A stretch of DNA of 64,000 bases. It comes from Flemingiibacterium sp045579745 (GTDB taxonomy: Bacteria > Bacillota > Clostridia > Oscillospirales > CAG-272). The stretch lies in the NCBI GenBank assembly GCA_045579745.1, contig JAZNMQ010000020.1, positions 1-64,000 on the forward strand, in the 5' to 3' direction. A model generated the notes under the pieces. The model worked only from the letters and a program-made list of their open reading frames with translations. It made no database searches and had not been told where the DNA came from. Positions 32,378 to 41,535 of the stretch are shown here, in pieces. Both the position numbers and the translations under genes were made by a program. The first letter of the stretch is position 1. Each line of letters opens with the position of its first letter.

Positions 32378-32620
32378 ATGAAATGCCCTTATTGCAGTGA
32401 GCAGATGGAAAAGGGACTTATACAAAATTCGCACGAAATTGCGTGGCTTCCCGGCGAAAAGCGAAAATTCTTTGGAAGAGCGGAATTTCACAGCGGCGCA
32501 GTTGTTCTGTCCGAATTTTCAGCAATAAAAGGCTCTGCTGTAACCGCCTTCATCTGCAAAAATTGCAAAAAAGTAGTTATTGACTATTCGGATTACAAAT
32601 CTGATTTCAATAACAGATAG
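32378..32620 (+). CDS. Small zinc-ribbon protein (PF20097/DUF6487-like)
   Basis: An 80-residue protein with two CxxC pairs, MKCPYCSEQM at the start and ICKNCKKVVIDYSDY at the end, which should bind one zinc ion. Between them is LIQNSHEIAWLPGEKRKFFG, the usual pattern of this small family. CGGAGGG precedes the ATG. It lies between the NfeD and flotillin genes and so may be part of the same membrane module, though its job is unknown. Confidence 0.8.
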   Translation: MKCPYCSEQMEKGLIQNSHEIAWLPGEKRKFFGRAEFHSGAVVLSEFSAIKGSAVTAFICKNCKKVVIDYSDYKSDFNNR

Positions 32621-32695
32621 TACAGAATATATTTCTCGGAATATAGGCACCATTTTTGAAAATACTAAAAAATATTTATAAAGGAGAATAAAATT

Positions 32696-34102
32696 ATGCC
32701 TTACTCAACTGGTTCAACCGTCTTAATTCTTGTATGCGTTATTGCGCTTCTTGTTCTGACGACACTTATAGTAATAGCTTCGCGCTACAAAAAGTGCCCG
32801 TCCGACAAGGTCATGGTAATCTACGGTAAAGTCGGAAACAATGCCGACGGTACATCTCGTTCAGCTAAGTGTATTCACGGTGGTGCGGCTTTCATTTGGC
32901 CGGTTATTCAGTCTGTTGAATTTCTTGACCTGACGCCGATATCCATCAACGTCGATTTAAAGAATGCGCTTTCCAAGCAGAACATTCGTGTTGATGTTCC
33001 CTCTCGCTTCACGGTAGGTATTTCCACTGAGGCAGGTGTAATGCAGAACGCAGCTGAGCGTATGCTCGGACTCCGTCTCGACGATATTCAGGAGCTTGCA
33101 AAGGATATCATCTTCGGTCAGCTCCGTCTTGTAATCGCTACAATGGAAATTGAAGAGATCAACACCGACCGCGATAAATTCCTCGAAGCAGTTTCCCGTA
33201 ACGTTGAAACCGAGCTTAAGAAAATCGGTCTGCGCCTCATTAACGTAAACGTCACAGATATCACCGACGAGAGCGGATACATCGTTGCTCTTGGTAGAGA
33301 AGCGGCTGCTAAAGCTATCAACGACGCGAAGATCTCCGTTGCACAGGCTGACCGCGAGGGTGCAATCGGTTCCGCAAACGCAGAGCGCGATCAGAGAATC
33401 AATGTTTCGCTCGCAAACTCAGAGGCTATCAAGGGTGAAAACGAAGCTAAGGTTCAGATAGCAGAATCAGAGTCTATCCGTCGCGAGCGCGAGGCAGAGG
33501 CTCTCAAGCGTGCGACCGCAGCAGAGAAGATTCAGGCTGCTAAGGCTCTCGAAGAGGCTTACGCCGCACAGAAGGCTGCCGAGCAGGCTCGTGCTTCGCT
33601 TGAGCAGGCAACTCTCGAGGCTGATATCATCGTAAAAGCAGAAATCGAAAAGAAGCAAATCGAGCTCAAGGCTGAGGCTGAGGCTGAACAGATCAGACGT
33701 CGTGCAAAGGGTGAAGCTGACGCTACACTTCTTAAAATGCAGGCTGAGGCTGACGGTATGCGTGAAATACTCAAAAAGCAGGCAGAAGGTTTTGCAGAGA
33801 TTGTTAAGTCGGCAGGCGGCGAGTCGAACGATGCTATCCGTCTGATGATTGCCGACAAGCTGGAGGAGCTCACTAAGATTCAGGTTGAGGCTATCAAGAA
33901 TCTGAAGATCGACAAGGTTACCGTTTGGGACGGCGGCAACTCGGGCGAAAACGGCAAGACCGCTACTGCAAACTTCCTCTCCGGCATGATGAAATCTATC
34001 CCTCCGATGAATGAAATGTTCGACATGGCAGGCATGAAGCTCCCCACCTACCTTGGAACTGAAAAGACAGACGAGGTCGAGCTCTCCGACAAAGCGGAAT
34101 AA
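32696..34102 (+). CDS. Flotillin family protein (YqiK/FloT-like)
   Basis: A 468-residue protein with an N-terminal membrane anchor (STVLILVCVIALLVLTTLIV), a band-7/PHB domain (about residues 30-215, with SDKVMVIYGKVG and NIRVDVPSRFTVGI), and a long Glu/Ala-rich coiled coil (about residues 220-400) rich in EAE and AEA repeats, the flotillin signature. The end is a short acidic tail. AAAGGAG precedes the ATG. Codons are strongly biased, suggesting high expression. It should form large membrane assemblies with the NfeD protein. Confidence 0.92.
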   Translation: MPYSTGSTVLILVCVIALLVLTTLIVIASRYKKCPSDKVMVIYGKVGNNADGTSRSAKCIHGGAAFIWPVIQSVEFLDLTPISINVDLKNALSKQNIRVDVPSRFTVGISTEAGVMQNAAERMLGLRLDDIQELAKDIIFGQLRLVIATMEIEEINTDRDKFLEAVSRNVETELKKIGLRLINVNVTDITDESGYIVALGREAAAKAINDAKISVAQADREGAIGSANAERDQRINVSLANSEAIKGENEAKVQIAESESIRREREAEALKRATAAEKIQAAKALEEAYAAQKAAEQARASLEQATLEADIIVKAEIEKKQIELKAEAEAEQIRRRAKGEADATLLKMQAEADGMREILKKQAEGFAEIVKSAGGESNDAIRLMIADKLEELTKIQVEAIKNLKIDKVTVWDGGNSGENGKTATANFLSGMMKSIPPMNEMFDMAGMKLPTYLGTEKTDEVELSDKAE

Positions 34103-34119
34103 TCCCCAAATAATAACAA

Positions 34120-34926
34120 ATGCAAAAAGCTAAGAAAAAGGGATATATTAAGCAGCTCACAGATGAAATTCGTCAGAACAAATCGACATTTGCGCTGTTT
34201 ATTATACTTCGAACACTTGTAATTATTGTCGGAGTCCGTCAGCTCCTTAATGGAAACTATGAAAACGTATTTCTGTGTGCTGTCACCCTGGTTCTGTTCT
34301 TAGTTCCTCCGTTTGTTTCGAAAACGTTCCGCGTACGGCTCCCATCCGCGCTCGAAAATATTGTGTATATCTTTATTTTCGCGGCGGAAATCTTAGGAGA
34401 GATTGGCGATTATTATGTCAACTATCCGATGTGGGATACCATGCTTCACACGGCAACGGGATTTCTTGCTGCGGCGATGGGTTTGTCGCTTATCGACCTT
34501 CTCAATCGAAGTGAGCGAGTAAAATTCACGCTTTCTCCGTTGTTCGTTGCTCTCGTATCGTTTTGCTTTTCAATGACGATCGGCGTCCTTTGGGAATTTT
34601 TTGAATTCTTTGCCGATTATGTACTGCTCACCGACATGCAAAAGGATACGGTCATAACCTCGATATCGTCAGTATTATTAAATCCCGACCTTGTCAACTC
34701 GCCCATCAGAATTACCGACATAACCTCAACTTCGGTAAACGGGCAGGCGCTCAATATTGGCGGCTACCTCGACGTCGGACTTTATGATACCATGAAGGAT
34801 ATGTATGTCAACTTTATCGGAGCTGTCGTTTTCTCGATAATCGGATTCTTTTACACCAAATATTCCGGCAAAAACAAGAGTGCGAAAATCGTTGACAGCT
34901 TGATAATCAAACGCAAGGGCGAATAG
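34120..34926 (+). CDS. DUF2238-like integral membrane protein
   Basis: A 268-residue protein with about seven membrane segments. The conserved-looking core is AAEILGEIGDYYVNYPMWDT followed by MLHTATGFLAAAMGLSLIDL, then TIGVLWEFFEFFADYVLL and, near the end, DTMKDMYVNFIGAVVFSIIG. The H-x-x-x-G and W-E-F-F-E/D-T-x-x-D pattern is that of the YjdF/DUF2238 family. Function unknown. It starts 17 bases after the flotillin stop without a good ribosome site, so it may be translationally coupled, and it ends before a terminator. Confidence 0.75.
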   Translation: MQKAKKKGYIKQLTDEIRQNKSTFALFIILRTLVIIVGVRQLLNGNYENVFLCAVTLVLFLVPPFVSKTFRVRLPSALENIVYIFIFAAEILGEIGDYYVNYPMWDTMLHTATGFLAAAMGLSLIDLLNRSERVKFTLSPLFVALVSFCFSMTIGVLWEFFEFFADYVLLTDMQKDTVITSISSVLLNPDLVNSPIRITDITSTSVNGQALNIGGYLDVGLYDTMKDMYVNFIGAVVFSIIGFFYTKYSGKNKSAKIVDSLIIKRKGE

Positions 34927-34948
34927 CCTATATTAAAAAACAGCAAAT

Positions 34949-34984
34949 GAGCCGATATGGATTTAATTCCGTATCGGCTCTTTT
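34949..34984 (+). terminator. Terminator of the flotillin region
   Basis: GAGCCGATATGGA pairs with TTCCGTATCGGCTC (one G-T pair), followed by TTTTCT. Confidence 0.8.
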
Positions 34985-35101
34985 CTATGGCACCGTCGTA
35001 ACCGGTGGTGAGCAAGTGCGCGCTAAGGCTTCAGCCGTTTTTCTGACTAGCCCTGCTTTTGCGTGCAAAAAGCAATACCCCGCGCGAGGCGGGGCAAGAG
35101 A

Positions 35102-36334
35102 TCATTTCAAAATACAGACATTTGTAATAGTTTGGTAACCGAGTTCTGTAGAGTTAAACATACCACTTTTGTTTTCATCAGGTGTATTTGGGGTTTGTAT
35201 ATCGTCAATCGGTAATGCGCCTTTTTCAAGGGCGGCATTGGTTACAAATTTGAAAGCATACTGATACAGCTCTTCGGTTTCATATTCCGGTAAAGCAGTA
35301 GTTACTACGCAATTGTTTATGACAAATCCGTGTGCACTCTGTAAGCCTCCGTCACTTACTCCAATTAAGCGTACGCCTTTGAATATGCCGAACATAAATA
35401 CGGAATGCTCGTTATTACCGAGTATATCTCTTTGATATAGCTCGTGCTTCAAATACTTTAACCTCGGAGAATTACTTCCTCGGCTCGGATATCGTTCCGA
35501 AAAGAACTTTTCCACAAGATCGATATCATCATATTTGATAAGCCGCATGGTAATATCCTCTATGGGAGTGAGTACATATGGCTCGCCCGTATAGATATTG
35601 CTTTGACGGCGATTGATATTATCAATCGTTACACCACGCTTTGAAAATTCATCTTTTATTTCTTCATCGGATTCCAAAGTGTACAGAACCATGTCAAAGC
35701 GCTTGTCTGAAAAGACCTTTTTATATTCAGCAATTTTATCCCAATCATCACAAATGATCTCTCCTTCAAATCGGTCATCCCATTCGGTAAACCAAACAAA
35801 ACCTTCTTTGAAGTCTTCACCATTATATAGAGCGACACCGCCGTTGACGCGGAAGCAAACGGCGATATATCCGAAGCGGAGCGCATCCGTTTCGAGAAGG
35901 TAGTCGATCACTTCATCGCTGTCAGCTATCTTGAAATTTTTGAACTCATGCAAAAGTCTTGCTCCAATTGTGTCGTTATAAAAATCACCGTAATAGGCTT
36001 CTATTTTTTCATACTTTTTTCTGTATTCGCTCGGTGACATACCGTATTGATTTTTGAATGCTCTTGAAAAACTTTCGTGTGCTTCATATCCGCAATCCAA
36101 AGCAATGTCAAGAATATCGTTATTCGTTCCTCGCAAAAGCTGGGCAGCCTTTTTCAATCGACTAAAACGTACATATTCCATAATATTAAATCCGGTGTGC
36201 GCGAAGAAAACACGGTTGAAGTAATCTGTAGAAAAGCCTGCATGGTTTGCTATGTCTTCAATGGTAATATCGCTTTTCTTGTTTTCCGCCTTTATATAGT
36301 TAAGTGCTTTTGTAATAAGCTCGCTATTTTCCAT
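35102..36334 (-). CDS. AraC family regulator with N-terminal HTH and large effector domain
   Basis: A 410-residue protein. Unusually the AraC double helix-turn-helix is at the N-terminus (residues 5-105: TIEDIANHAGFSTDYFNRVF, then DILDIALDCGYEAHESFSRA and MSPSEYRKKY). The remaining 300 residues are an effector-binding part with GYIAVCFRVNGG near the middle and, at the end, a GNAT-like stretch (VTTALPEYETEELYQYAFKF). GGAGG precedes the ATG. No target gene is obvious next to it. Confidence 0.85.
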   Translation of the reverse strand: MENSELITKALNYIKAENKKSDITIEDIANHAGFSTDYFNRVFFAHTGFNIMEYVRFSRLKKAAQLLRGTNNDILDIALDCGYEAHESFSRAFKNQYGMSPSEYRKKYEKIEAYYGDFYNDTIGARLLHEFKNFKIADSDEVIDYLLETDALRFGYIAVCFRVNGGVALYNGEDFKEGFVWFTEWDDRFEGEIICDDWDKIAEYKKVFSDKRFDMVLYTLESDEEIKDEFSKRGVTIDNINRRQSNIYTGEPYVLTPIEDITMRLIKYDDIDLVEKFFSERYPSRGSNSPRLKYLKHELYQRDILGNNEHSVFMFGIFKGVRLIGVSDGGLQSAHGFVINNCVVTTALPEYETEELYQYAFKFVTNAALEKGALPIDDIQTPNTPDENKSGMFNSTELGYQTITNVCILK

Positions 36335-36387
36335 GAATAGCCCTCCTGATTTCAAATTCAAACGTTCAGCTGTATGTTTGTGATATC

Positions 36388-36416
36388 ATTATAGCATACA
36401 GCTTTTATATTGTCTT
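36388..36416 (-). promoter_or_regulatory. Promoter of the AraC gene
   Basis: Minus strand: extended -10 TGCTATAAT (36388-36396) with a weak -35 AAGACA (36411-36416), spacer 17. Confidence 0.55.
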
Positions 36417-36436
36417 GACAGAAAACGCTGAATTAA

Positions 36437-36476
36437 AAAATGGCGTACCTATTTTGTCGCAGGCACGCCATTTTGA
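36437..36476 (-). terminator. Terminator after the methionine synthase-like gene
   Basis: AAAATGGCGTACCT and AGGCACGCCATTTT pair around a 10-base loop with one mismatch; on the minus strand a T run follows. Confidence 0.8.
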
Positions 36477-36523
36477 ATCATTTTCGGCTGTTTTTTCGAT
36501 AATTTATAGCCGCTATACCGCGA

Positions 36524-38248
36524 TTATTTTCCGACATTCTCGATATATCCCTCACAGCTCTCATCCTTGCCCGCAAGCATCAAATAGGTGCTGTATGCCT
36601 GCATCATACTGTTTGATCCGGGATTAACAATCGCAGCTGAGAGGCCGTTGTTGGCGGCGAGAACGAAGAATGTACTGTTAATCAGATCTCTCTTTGGAAG
36701 CCCAAATGAAACATTCGAAATACCGAGCATCGTGCGGCATCCAAGCTCATCCCTTATAAGCTTTAATGCACGAAGTGTTTCGCTCGCCGAAGCTGTGTTC
36801 GTTCCAACGGGCAATGCAAGTGTATCAAAGATAAGATTTTCTTTGCCGATTCCGAAGCTCTCCGCACGTGCAAGAATCTTTCTTGCAATCTCAAGTCTGT
36901 CCTCGGCGCGAGAGGGTATGCCGTTCTCATCAAGCGTGAGTGCAACAATCATTCCGCCGTATTTTTTCGCGATCGGAAGAATAGCATTCAAGCTCTCCTC
37001 TTTGCCGTTCAGCGAATTTATCAATGCCTTGCCGTTATAGCGGCGCACAGCTGCCTCGATAGCCTCGGGGTTCGAGCTGTCGATCTGCAACGGTATATCG
37101 ACAATGGCTTGAAGCTCACATACAACATTTTTCAGCGTTTCAACCTCGTCAATTTCGGGAGTGCCCACATTTACATCAAGAATTTGTGCGCCCTCCTCCT
37201 TTTGAGTTATCGCTTCGTCGATTATATAGTCGATATCCTCGCAGGCAAGCGCCTCAACAAGCTCAGCCTTGCCCGTCGGATTAATGCGCTCTCCGATAAG
37301 TATCGGCGTATCCTCAAAAACAACTGTCTGCTTATAAGATGAAACTACCGCACGATTCTTTTTGACAAGCGGAATCGGCTCAATTCCACCACATTTTTGA
37401 GTGAGCGCACGAATATGCTCCATCGTGGTTCCGCAGCAGCCGCCCGCAACTCTCACGCCCTTTTTGATAAGCGATTTTACATTTTCCGCAAAATCATCCG
37501 GCATGACGTCATAAACGGTTCTGCCGTCAGCCTGTCGCGGAAGCCCTGCATTCGGCTTTAGCAGTACGGGAATCGATGCACACTCAAGATATTCCTCGAT
37601 TATCGGAGCAAGCGCATCAGGTCCAAACGAACAGTTGCAGCCAATAGCATCCGCTCCCATTCCCTCAAGCAAAGCAACCATCGCTGCAGGTGATGCGCCT
37701 GACATTAGTCTGCCGTTTTTTTCATAAGCATTTGAAACAAATACGGGAAGCTCACTGTTCTCTTTTGCCGCAAGGAGCGCCGCCTTTGTTTCATAGCTAT
37801 CAATCATCGTTTCTATCATGATCAGATCGCAGCCATATTTTACGCCAAGCTTTACCGTTTCAGCGAAAATCGAAACAGCCTTTTCAAAATCAAGATCGCC
37901 AAGCGGTGCCAGCATGCGTCCTGTCGGGCCAATATCAAGCGCCACCCATTTTTCCTGCTTGCCAACCGAGGCTTCGGCGGCGCGGCGTGCGTTATCAACC
38001 GCCGCTTTCACTATCTCCTCGAGCTCGTCGTATGAATATTTAAGAATGTTCGCACCAAAAGTATTTGTATTTACGACATTGCTTCCCGCATCAAAGTAGC
38101 TTCGGTGTATATTAGTGACGATATCGGGGTGGCTCAGATTCCAACGCTCGGGCAGCTCGCCTGCCTTTAGTCCGTTCATCTGCAAAAGCGTGCCCATGCT
38201 TCCGTCAAGGAACAAGAGGTTATTTTTCAAATAATCTGTAATCTTCAT
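36524..38248 (-). CDS. Methionine synthase homocysteine/folate modules (MetH without cobalamin domains)
   Basis: A 574-residue protein. Residues 1-285 are a homocysteine S-methyltransferase barrel (FLDGSMGTLLQMNGL, NTNTFGAN, zinc cysteines in IGCNCSFGPD and GGCCGTT). Residues 300-570 are the pterin-binding barrel (LIGERINPTGK, ILDVNVGTPEIDE, PLQIDSSNPEAIE, GISNVSFGLP). The cobalamin-binding and reactivation domains of full MetH (about 1200 residues) are absent, so a separate corrinoid protein must shuttle the methyl group; none is adjacent. It should make methionine from homocysteine and methyl-tetrahydrofolate together with such a partner. The start has only a weak ribosome site. Confidence 0.9.
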   Translation of the reverse strand: MKITDYLKNNLLFLDGSMGTLLQMNGLKAGELPERWNLSHPDIVTNIHRSYFDAGSNVVNTNTFGANILKYSYDELEEIVKAAVDNARRAAEASVGKQEKWVALDIGPTGRMLAPLGDLDFEKAVSIFAETVKLGVKYGCDLIMIETMIDSYETKAALLAAKENSELPVFVSNAYEKNGRLMSGASPAAMVALLEGMGADAIGCNCSFGPDALAPIIEEYLECASIPVLLKPNAGLPRQADGRTVYDVMPDDFAENVKSLIKKGVRVAGGCCGTTMEHIRALTQKCGGIEPIPLVKKNRAVVSSYKQTVVFEDTPILIGERINPTGKAELVEALACEDIDYIIDEAITQKEEGAQILDVNVGTPEIDEVETLKNVVCELQAIVDIPLQIDSSNPEAIEAAVRRYNGKALINSLNGKEESLNAILPIAKKYGGMIVALTLDENGIPSRAEDRLEIARKILARAESFGIGKENLIFDTLALPVGTNTASASETLRALKLIRDELGCRTMLGISNVSFGLPKRDLINSTFFVLAANNGLSAAIVNPGSNSMMQAYSTYLMLAGKDESCEGYIENVGK

Positions 38249-38256
38249 TTTATTCG

Positions 38257-38272
38257 GCTTTCGATCGAAAGC
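38257..38272. promoter_or_regulatory. Perfect 16-bp palindrome in the metH-like leader
   Basis: GCTTTCGATCGAAAGC reads the same on both strands. It lies 9 bases upstream of the start codon, overlapping the place of the ribosome site, and downstream of the promoter at 38305-38333, so a bound repressor could block expression. Confidence 0.55.
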
Positions 38273-38304
38273 ATCCTTTCGTAAACTTTAATTTTCATAT
38301 AAAC

Positions 38305-38333
38305 AGTATACCATTAAAAATGCTCGGTCGCAA
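38305..38333 (-). promoter_or_regulatory. Promoter of the metH-like gene
   Basis: Minus strand: -35 TTGCGA (38328-38333), 17-base spacer, -10 TATACT (38305-38310). Confidence 0.6.
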
Positions 38334-38396
38334 TACCTTTTGCTTATTTCGATTAAAAATTTGCTGATTAGTTATAATATTATAGAAGCCTTTCAC

Positions 38397-38425
38397 TTGA
38401 CTTTCTTGAATATTTGAGGTACAAT
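38397..38425 (+). promoter_or_regulatory. Promoter of htpG
   Basis: -35 TTGACT (38397-38402), 17-base spacer, -10 TACAAT (38420-38425). The 145-base leader has no CIRCE element (TTAGCACTC repeat), so HrcA control is not indicated. Nothing else was recognised in the surrounding intergenic stretch. Confidence 0.65.
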
Positions 38426-38569
38426 ATATGGAGAAGTATTATATTTTATAAGCATGCAACGCTTTGATTTTTGCACATCATTCCCCTATCAGGGAAAAGC
38501 ATAGAGCAAATTCAAGGTTGAATTTTAATTAAACTCAAATCATTTATAGCTATTATGAGGTACTGTAAA

Positions 38570-40420
38570 ATGTCAGAAGTAACCACGCAAAAGGGCGGAA
38601 TCTCCGTCGAAATCGAGCACATATTTCCAATAATAAAGAAATGGCTCTATTCGGAAAAGGAGATCTTTCTTCGCGAGATAGTGTCAAACGCTTGCGACGC
38701 GATCACAAAGCTGAAGCGCCTGTCTTCGCTCGGCGAAGCTCAGATCGATGACACAAACTATAAAATTACAATAACAATAGATAAAGCGGCTCGTACTCTC
38801 ACCGTTTCCGATAACGGAATCGGTATGACTGAGGACGAGGTTCGCCGATATATCTGTCAAATCGCACTTTCAGGCGCACTTGAATTTATCCAAAAATACG
38901 AGGGATCGGATACTGCTGACGGCATCATCGGCCATTTCGGTCTTGGCTTCTATTCTGCATTTATGGTCAGCGACACGGTCGATGTCATTACCCGTTCATT
39001 CAAGACCGAAAATGCGGTAAAATGGGTGTGCACCGAGGCAGGCGAATATGAGATCACAACCGACTACTATCGCGAGGAGCGCGGTACCGATGTCGTTATG
39101 CACATCATGGACGACGAGGCTGAATTTCTCGAGGAAGCTCGCATCAGGGCTATCCTTGATAAATACTGCTCGTTCATGCCCGTTGAGATTTATCTCAACA
39201 CAGCTAATGCTGACGATTCCGAAGAGCCCTCCGACGAAAAGAAGCCTGTTAACGATATAAATCCTCTTTGGCAGAAGAATGCCTCCGATTGCACCGACGA
39301 GGAATACAATAGCTTCTATCACAAGGTTTTCGCTGACTTCCGCGAGCCGCTTTTCCATATTCATTTGAACGCGGATTATCCGCTGAACTTCAAGGGTATT
39401 CTCTACTTCCCTCGCCTTTCGCACGAATATGACAGCCTTGAAGGTCAGGTAAAGCTTTACTATAATCAGGTTTTTGTCGCAGACAACATAAAGGAAGTTA
39501 TCCCCGAATTTCTGCTTATGCTCAAGGGCGTGCTTGACTGCCCCGAGCTCCCGTTGAACGTTTCGAGAAGCTATCTCCAAAACAGCGGTTATGTAGCAAA
39601 AATCTCCGCGCACATAGTAAAGAAGGTAGCTGACAAGCTCTGCTCTATGTTCAATCTCGACCGCGAGAATTATGAGAATCTTTGGGCAGATCTCAAAACC
39701 TTTGTCGAATACGGCTGTCTGCGCGACCGCAAATTCTATGACCGCGTAAAGAACGCAGTTATCTACAAAACGACCGACGGCAAGTACGTTACCCTCCCAG
39801 AATATCTCGAGAAGGCTAAGGAAAAGCACGAAAACACCGTCTACTATACAGCTGACATGACCGCTCAGACGCAGTACATTTCGATGTTTGCTGCGGAGGG
39901 CATTGAGGTAATCGTGCTTGACAAGATGATCGACACGCAGTTTATCAATGTGATTGAGCAGGATAACTCCGACGTTAAATTCGTTCGAATCGACGCAGAT
40001 GTTGCAGGTGCGCTCAAGGCTGACGGAACCGCAGAGAACAACGAAAAGCTCACTGCGCTTTTCAAAGAGGTCAGCAAAAAAAGTGAGCTCAAGGTTAAAT
40101 TCGAGCTTCTCAAAAACGAGGGCATCCCTGCTATTCTCAACATCTCCGAGGAATCCCGCCGCATGGAGGACATGATGAAAATGTACCGCATGCACGGCGA
40201 AAGTCTTGACGGCATGAGCTTCCCGATAGACCAAACGCTCGTCGTCAACGCTTCAAATCCGCTCATCAAGCGTCTTTGCACCGATGAGCTTGATACCGAG
40301 AAAAGCAGAAAAATTGCAAAGCAGATCTACACCCTCGCGCTTTTGGCACAGCGTCAGCTTACGGCGAATGAGCTTCAGGACTTCCTCGCCGACAGCTTCG
40401 ACATGCTGGCAAGCATTTAA
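38570..40420 (+). CDS. htpG: Molecular chaperone HtpG (Hsp90)
   Basis: A 616-residue Hsp90. The N-terminal ATPase has EIFLREIVSNACDAITKLKR, the VSDNGIGMTEDE loop and GHFGLGFYSAFMVSDTV; the middle domain has FKGILYFPRLSHEY and LPLNVSRSYLQ, with the catalytic Arg; the C-terminal dimerisation domain is present. Length is normal for bacterial HtpG. It refolds or holds client proteins in an ATP-driven cycle. The second ATG (38570) is preferred since GAGGT lies 8 bases upstream; the first is at 38555. Confidence 0.95.
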   Translation: MSEVTTQKGGISVEIEHIFPIIKKWLYSEKEIFLREIVSNACDAITKLKRLSSLGEAQIDDTNYKITITIDKAARTLTVSDNGIGMTEDEVRRYICQIALSGALEFIQKYEGSDTADGIIGHFGLGFYSAFMVSDTVDVITRSFKTENAVKWVCTEAGEYEITTDYYREERGTDVVMHIMDDEAEFLEEARIRAILDKYCSFMPVEIYLNTANADDSEEPSDEKKPVNDINPLWQKNASDCTDEEYNSFYHKVFADFREPLFHIHLNADYPLNFKGILYFPRLSHEYDSLEGQVKLYYNQVFVADNIKEVIPEFLLMLKGVLDCPELPLNVSRSYLQNSGYVAKISAHIVKKVADKLCSMFNLDRENYENLWADLKTFVEYGCLRDRKFYDRVKNAVIYKTTDGKYVTLPEYLEKAKEKHENTVYYTADMTAQTQYISMFAAEGIEVIVLDKMIDTQFINVIEQDNSDVKFVRIDADVAGALKADGTAENNEKLTALFKEVSKKSELKVKFELLKNEGIPAILNISEESRRMEDMMKMYRMHGESLDGMSFPIDQTLVVNASNPLIKRLCTDELDTEKSRKIAKQIYTLALLAQRQLTANELQDFLADSFDMLASI

Positions 40421-40446
40421 CTAACAATTCAGAAAGGACTTCGCAT

Positions 40447-41535
40447 ATGGGCTCAGTATTCGGCACAAAATTAAAGCTTTCTGTTTTCGGTGAATCTCAC
40501 GGGACCGCAATCGGCGTCGTGATCGACGGTTTTCCGGCAGGACTTGAGCTTGACTATGATTATATCGGCGCGTTCATGAAGCGCAGAGCTCCGGGCGGCA
40601 GCTTTTCAACCGCTCGTACCGAGGCTGATATTCCAAATATCGTGAGCGGTGTTTCAAACGGCATCACAAACGGTTACCCAATATGCGCAGTCATTGAAAA
40701 CACGAACCAACACAGCGCATCCTATTCGGACAAAATGACAGTTCCCCGTCCGTCGCATGCGGATTACCCGGCAGCAATAAAGTTCGGTGAGCATGCAGAG
40801 CTGCACGGTGGAGGTCATTTCTCGGGCAGATTAACCGCTCCTCTCGTTTTCGCAGGCGCGCTCTGCTCACTATATCTGAAGCGCTTCGGTGTTGAGATCG
40901 CGGCACATATAAAGCAGATACTTGATGTTACCGACAACAGCTTCGCTCCAGACGTTACCGCCGCAGAGCTTGTAAAGCTAAAGGAAAAAGCATTCCCCAC
41001 GCTTAACGACAACGCAGGCGAAGCATTTGCGGATATAATCAACTCAGCAAAAGCAAAAGGCGATTCGGTCGGAGCCAAGCTCGAATGTATCGCTATCGGA
41101 GTTCCTGCGGCACTCGGCGAGCACATGTTCGAGAGTGCGGAATCCGAAATTTCACAGCTCATGTTTGCAATTCCCGCCGTTAAGGGCATCGAATTCGGCG
41201 CAGGCTTTGACTTCTGCCGCATGTACGGCTCAAGCGCGAATGACGCGTTTGAATACAAAGGCGGCAGAATCGTTACAAGAAGCAACAACTGCGCAGGTAT
41301 ACTCGGCGGCATGACTACGGGAATGCCAATCGTATTTTCCATCGCAGTAAAGCCAACCCCGTCAATTTTCCTCGAGCAGGATTCAGTCGACCTTGAAAAG
41401 GGCTGCAGCACAAAGCTCGCGATAAAAGGTCGTCACGACCCCTGCATAGCAGTCAGAGCTGTTCCGGTCGTCGAGGCCTGCACAGCAATAGCAATAACCT
41501 CACTTATTTTGAAATCGGATGGTAAAAAGCTATGA
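40447..41535 (+). CDS. aroC: Chorismate synthase
   Basis: A 362-residue enzyme with all AroC signatures: the N-terminal LSVFGESHGTAIGVVIDGFP, RRAPGGSFSTARTEAD, PRPSHADYPAAIKFG, and GRHDPCIAVRAVPVVEA near the end. It converts EPSP to chorismate, the last step of the shikimate pathway, using reduced FMN. GAAAGGAC precedes the ATG. It overlaps the following prephenate-dehydratase-like gene by four bases. Confidence 0.96.
   Translation: MGSVFGTKLKLSVFGESHGTAIGVVIDGFPAGLELDYDYIGAFMKRRAPGGSFSTARTEADIPNIVSGVSNGITNGYPICAVIENTNQHSASYSDKMTVPRPSHADYPAAIKFGEHAELHGGGHFSGRLTAPLVFAGALCSLYLKRFGVEIAAHIKQILDVTDNSFAPDVTAAELVKLKEKAFPTLNDNAGEAFADIINSAKAKGDSVGAKLECIAIGVPAALGEHMFESAESEISQLMFAIPAVKGIEFGAGFDFCRMYGSSANDAFEYKGGRIVTRSNNCAGILGGMTTGMPIVFSIAVKPTPSIFLEQDSVDLEKGCSTKLAIKGRHDPCIAVRAVPVVEACTAIAITSLILKSDGKKL

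Noticed and set aside
38426..38569. CIRCE or other heat-shock operator in the htpG leader
   Set aside because: No TTAGCACTC-N9-GAGTGCTAA repeat was found; only a weak TTCCC/GGGAA hairpin is present.
38996..40234. A 412-codon open frame antisense to htpG
   Set aside because: It is antisense to a fully conserved Hsp90 and its composition reflects the codon bias of that gene; no ribosome site or family motif.
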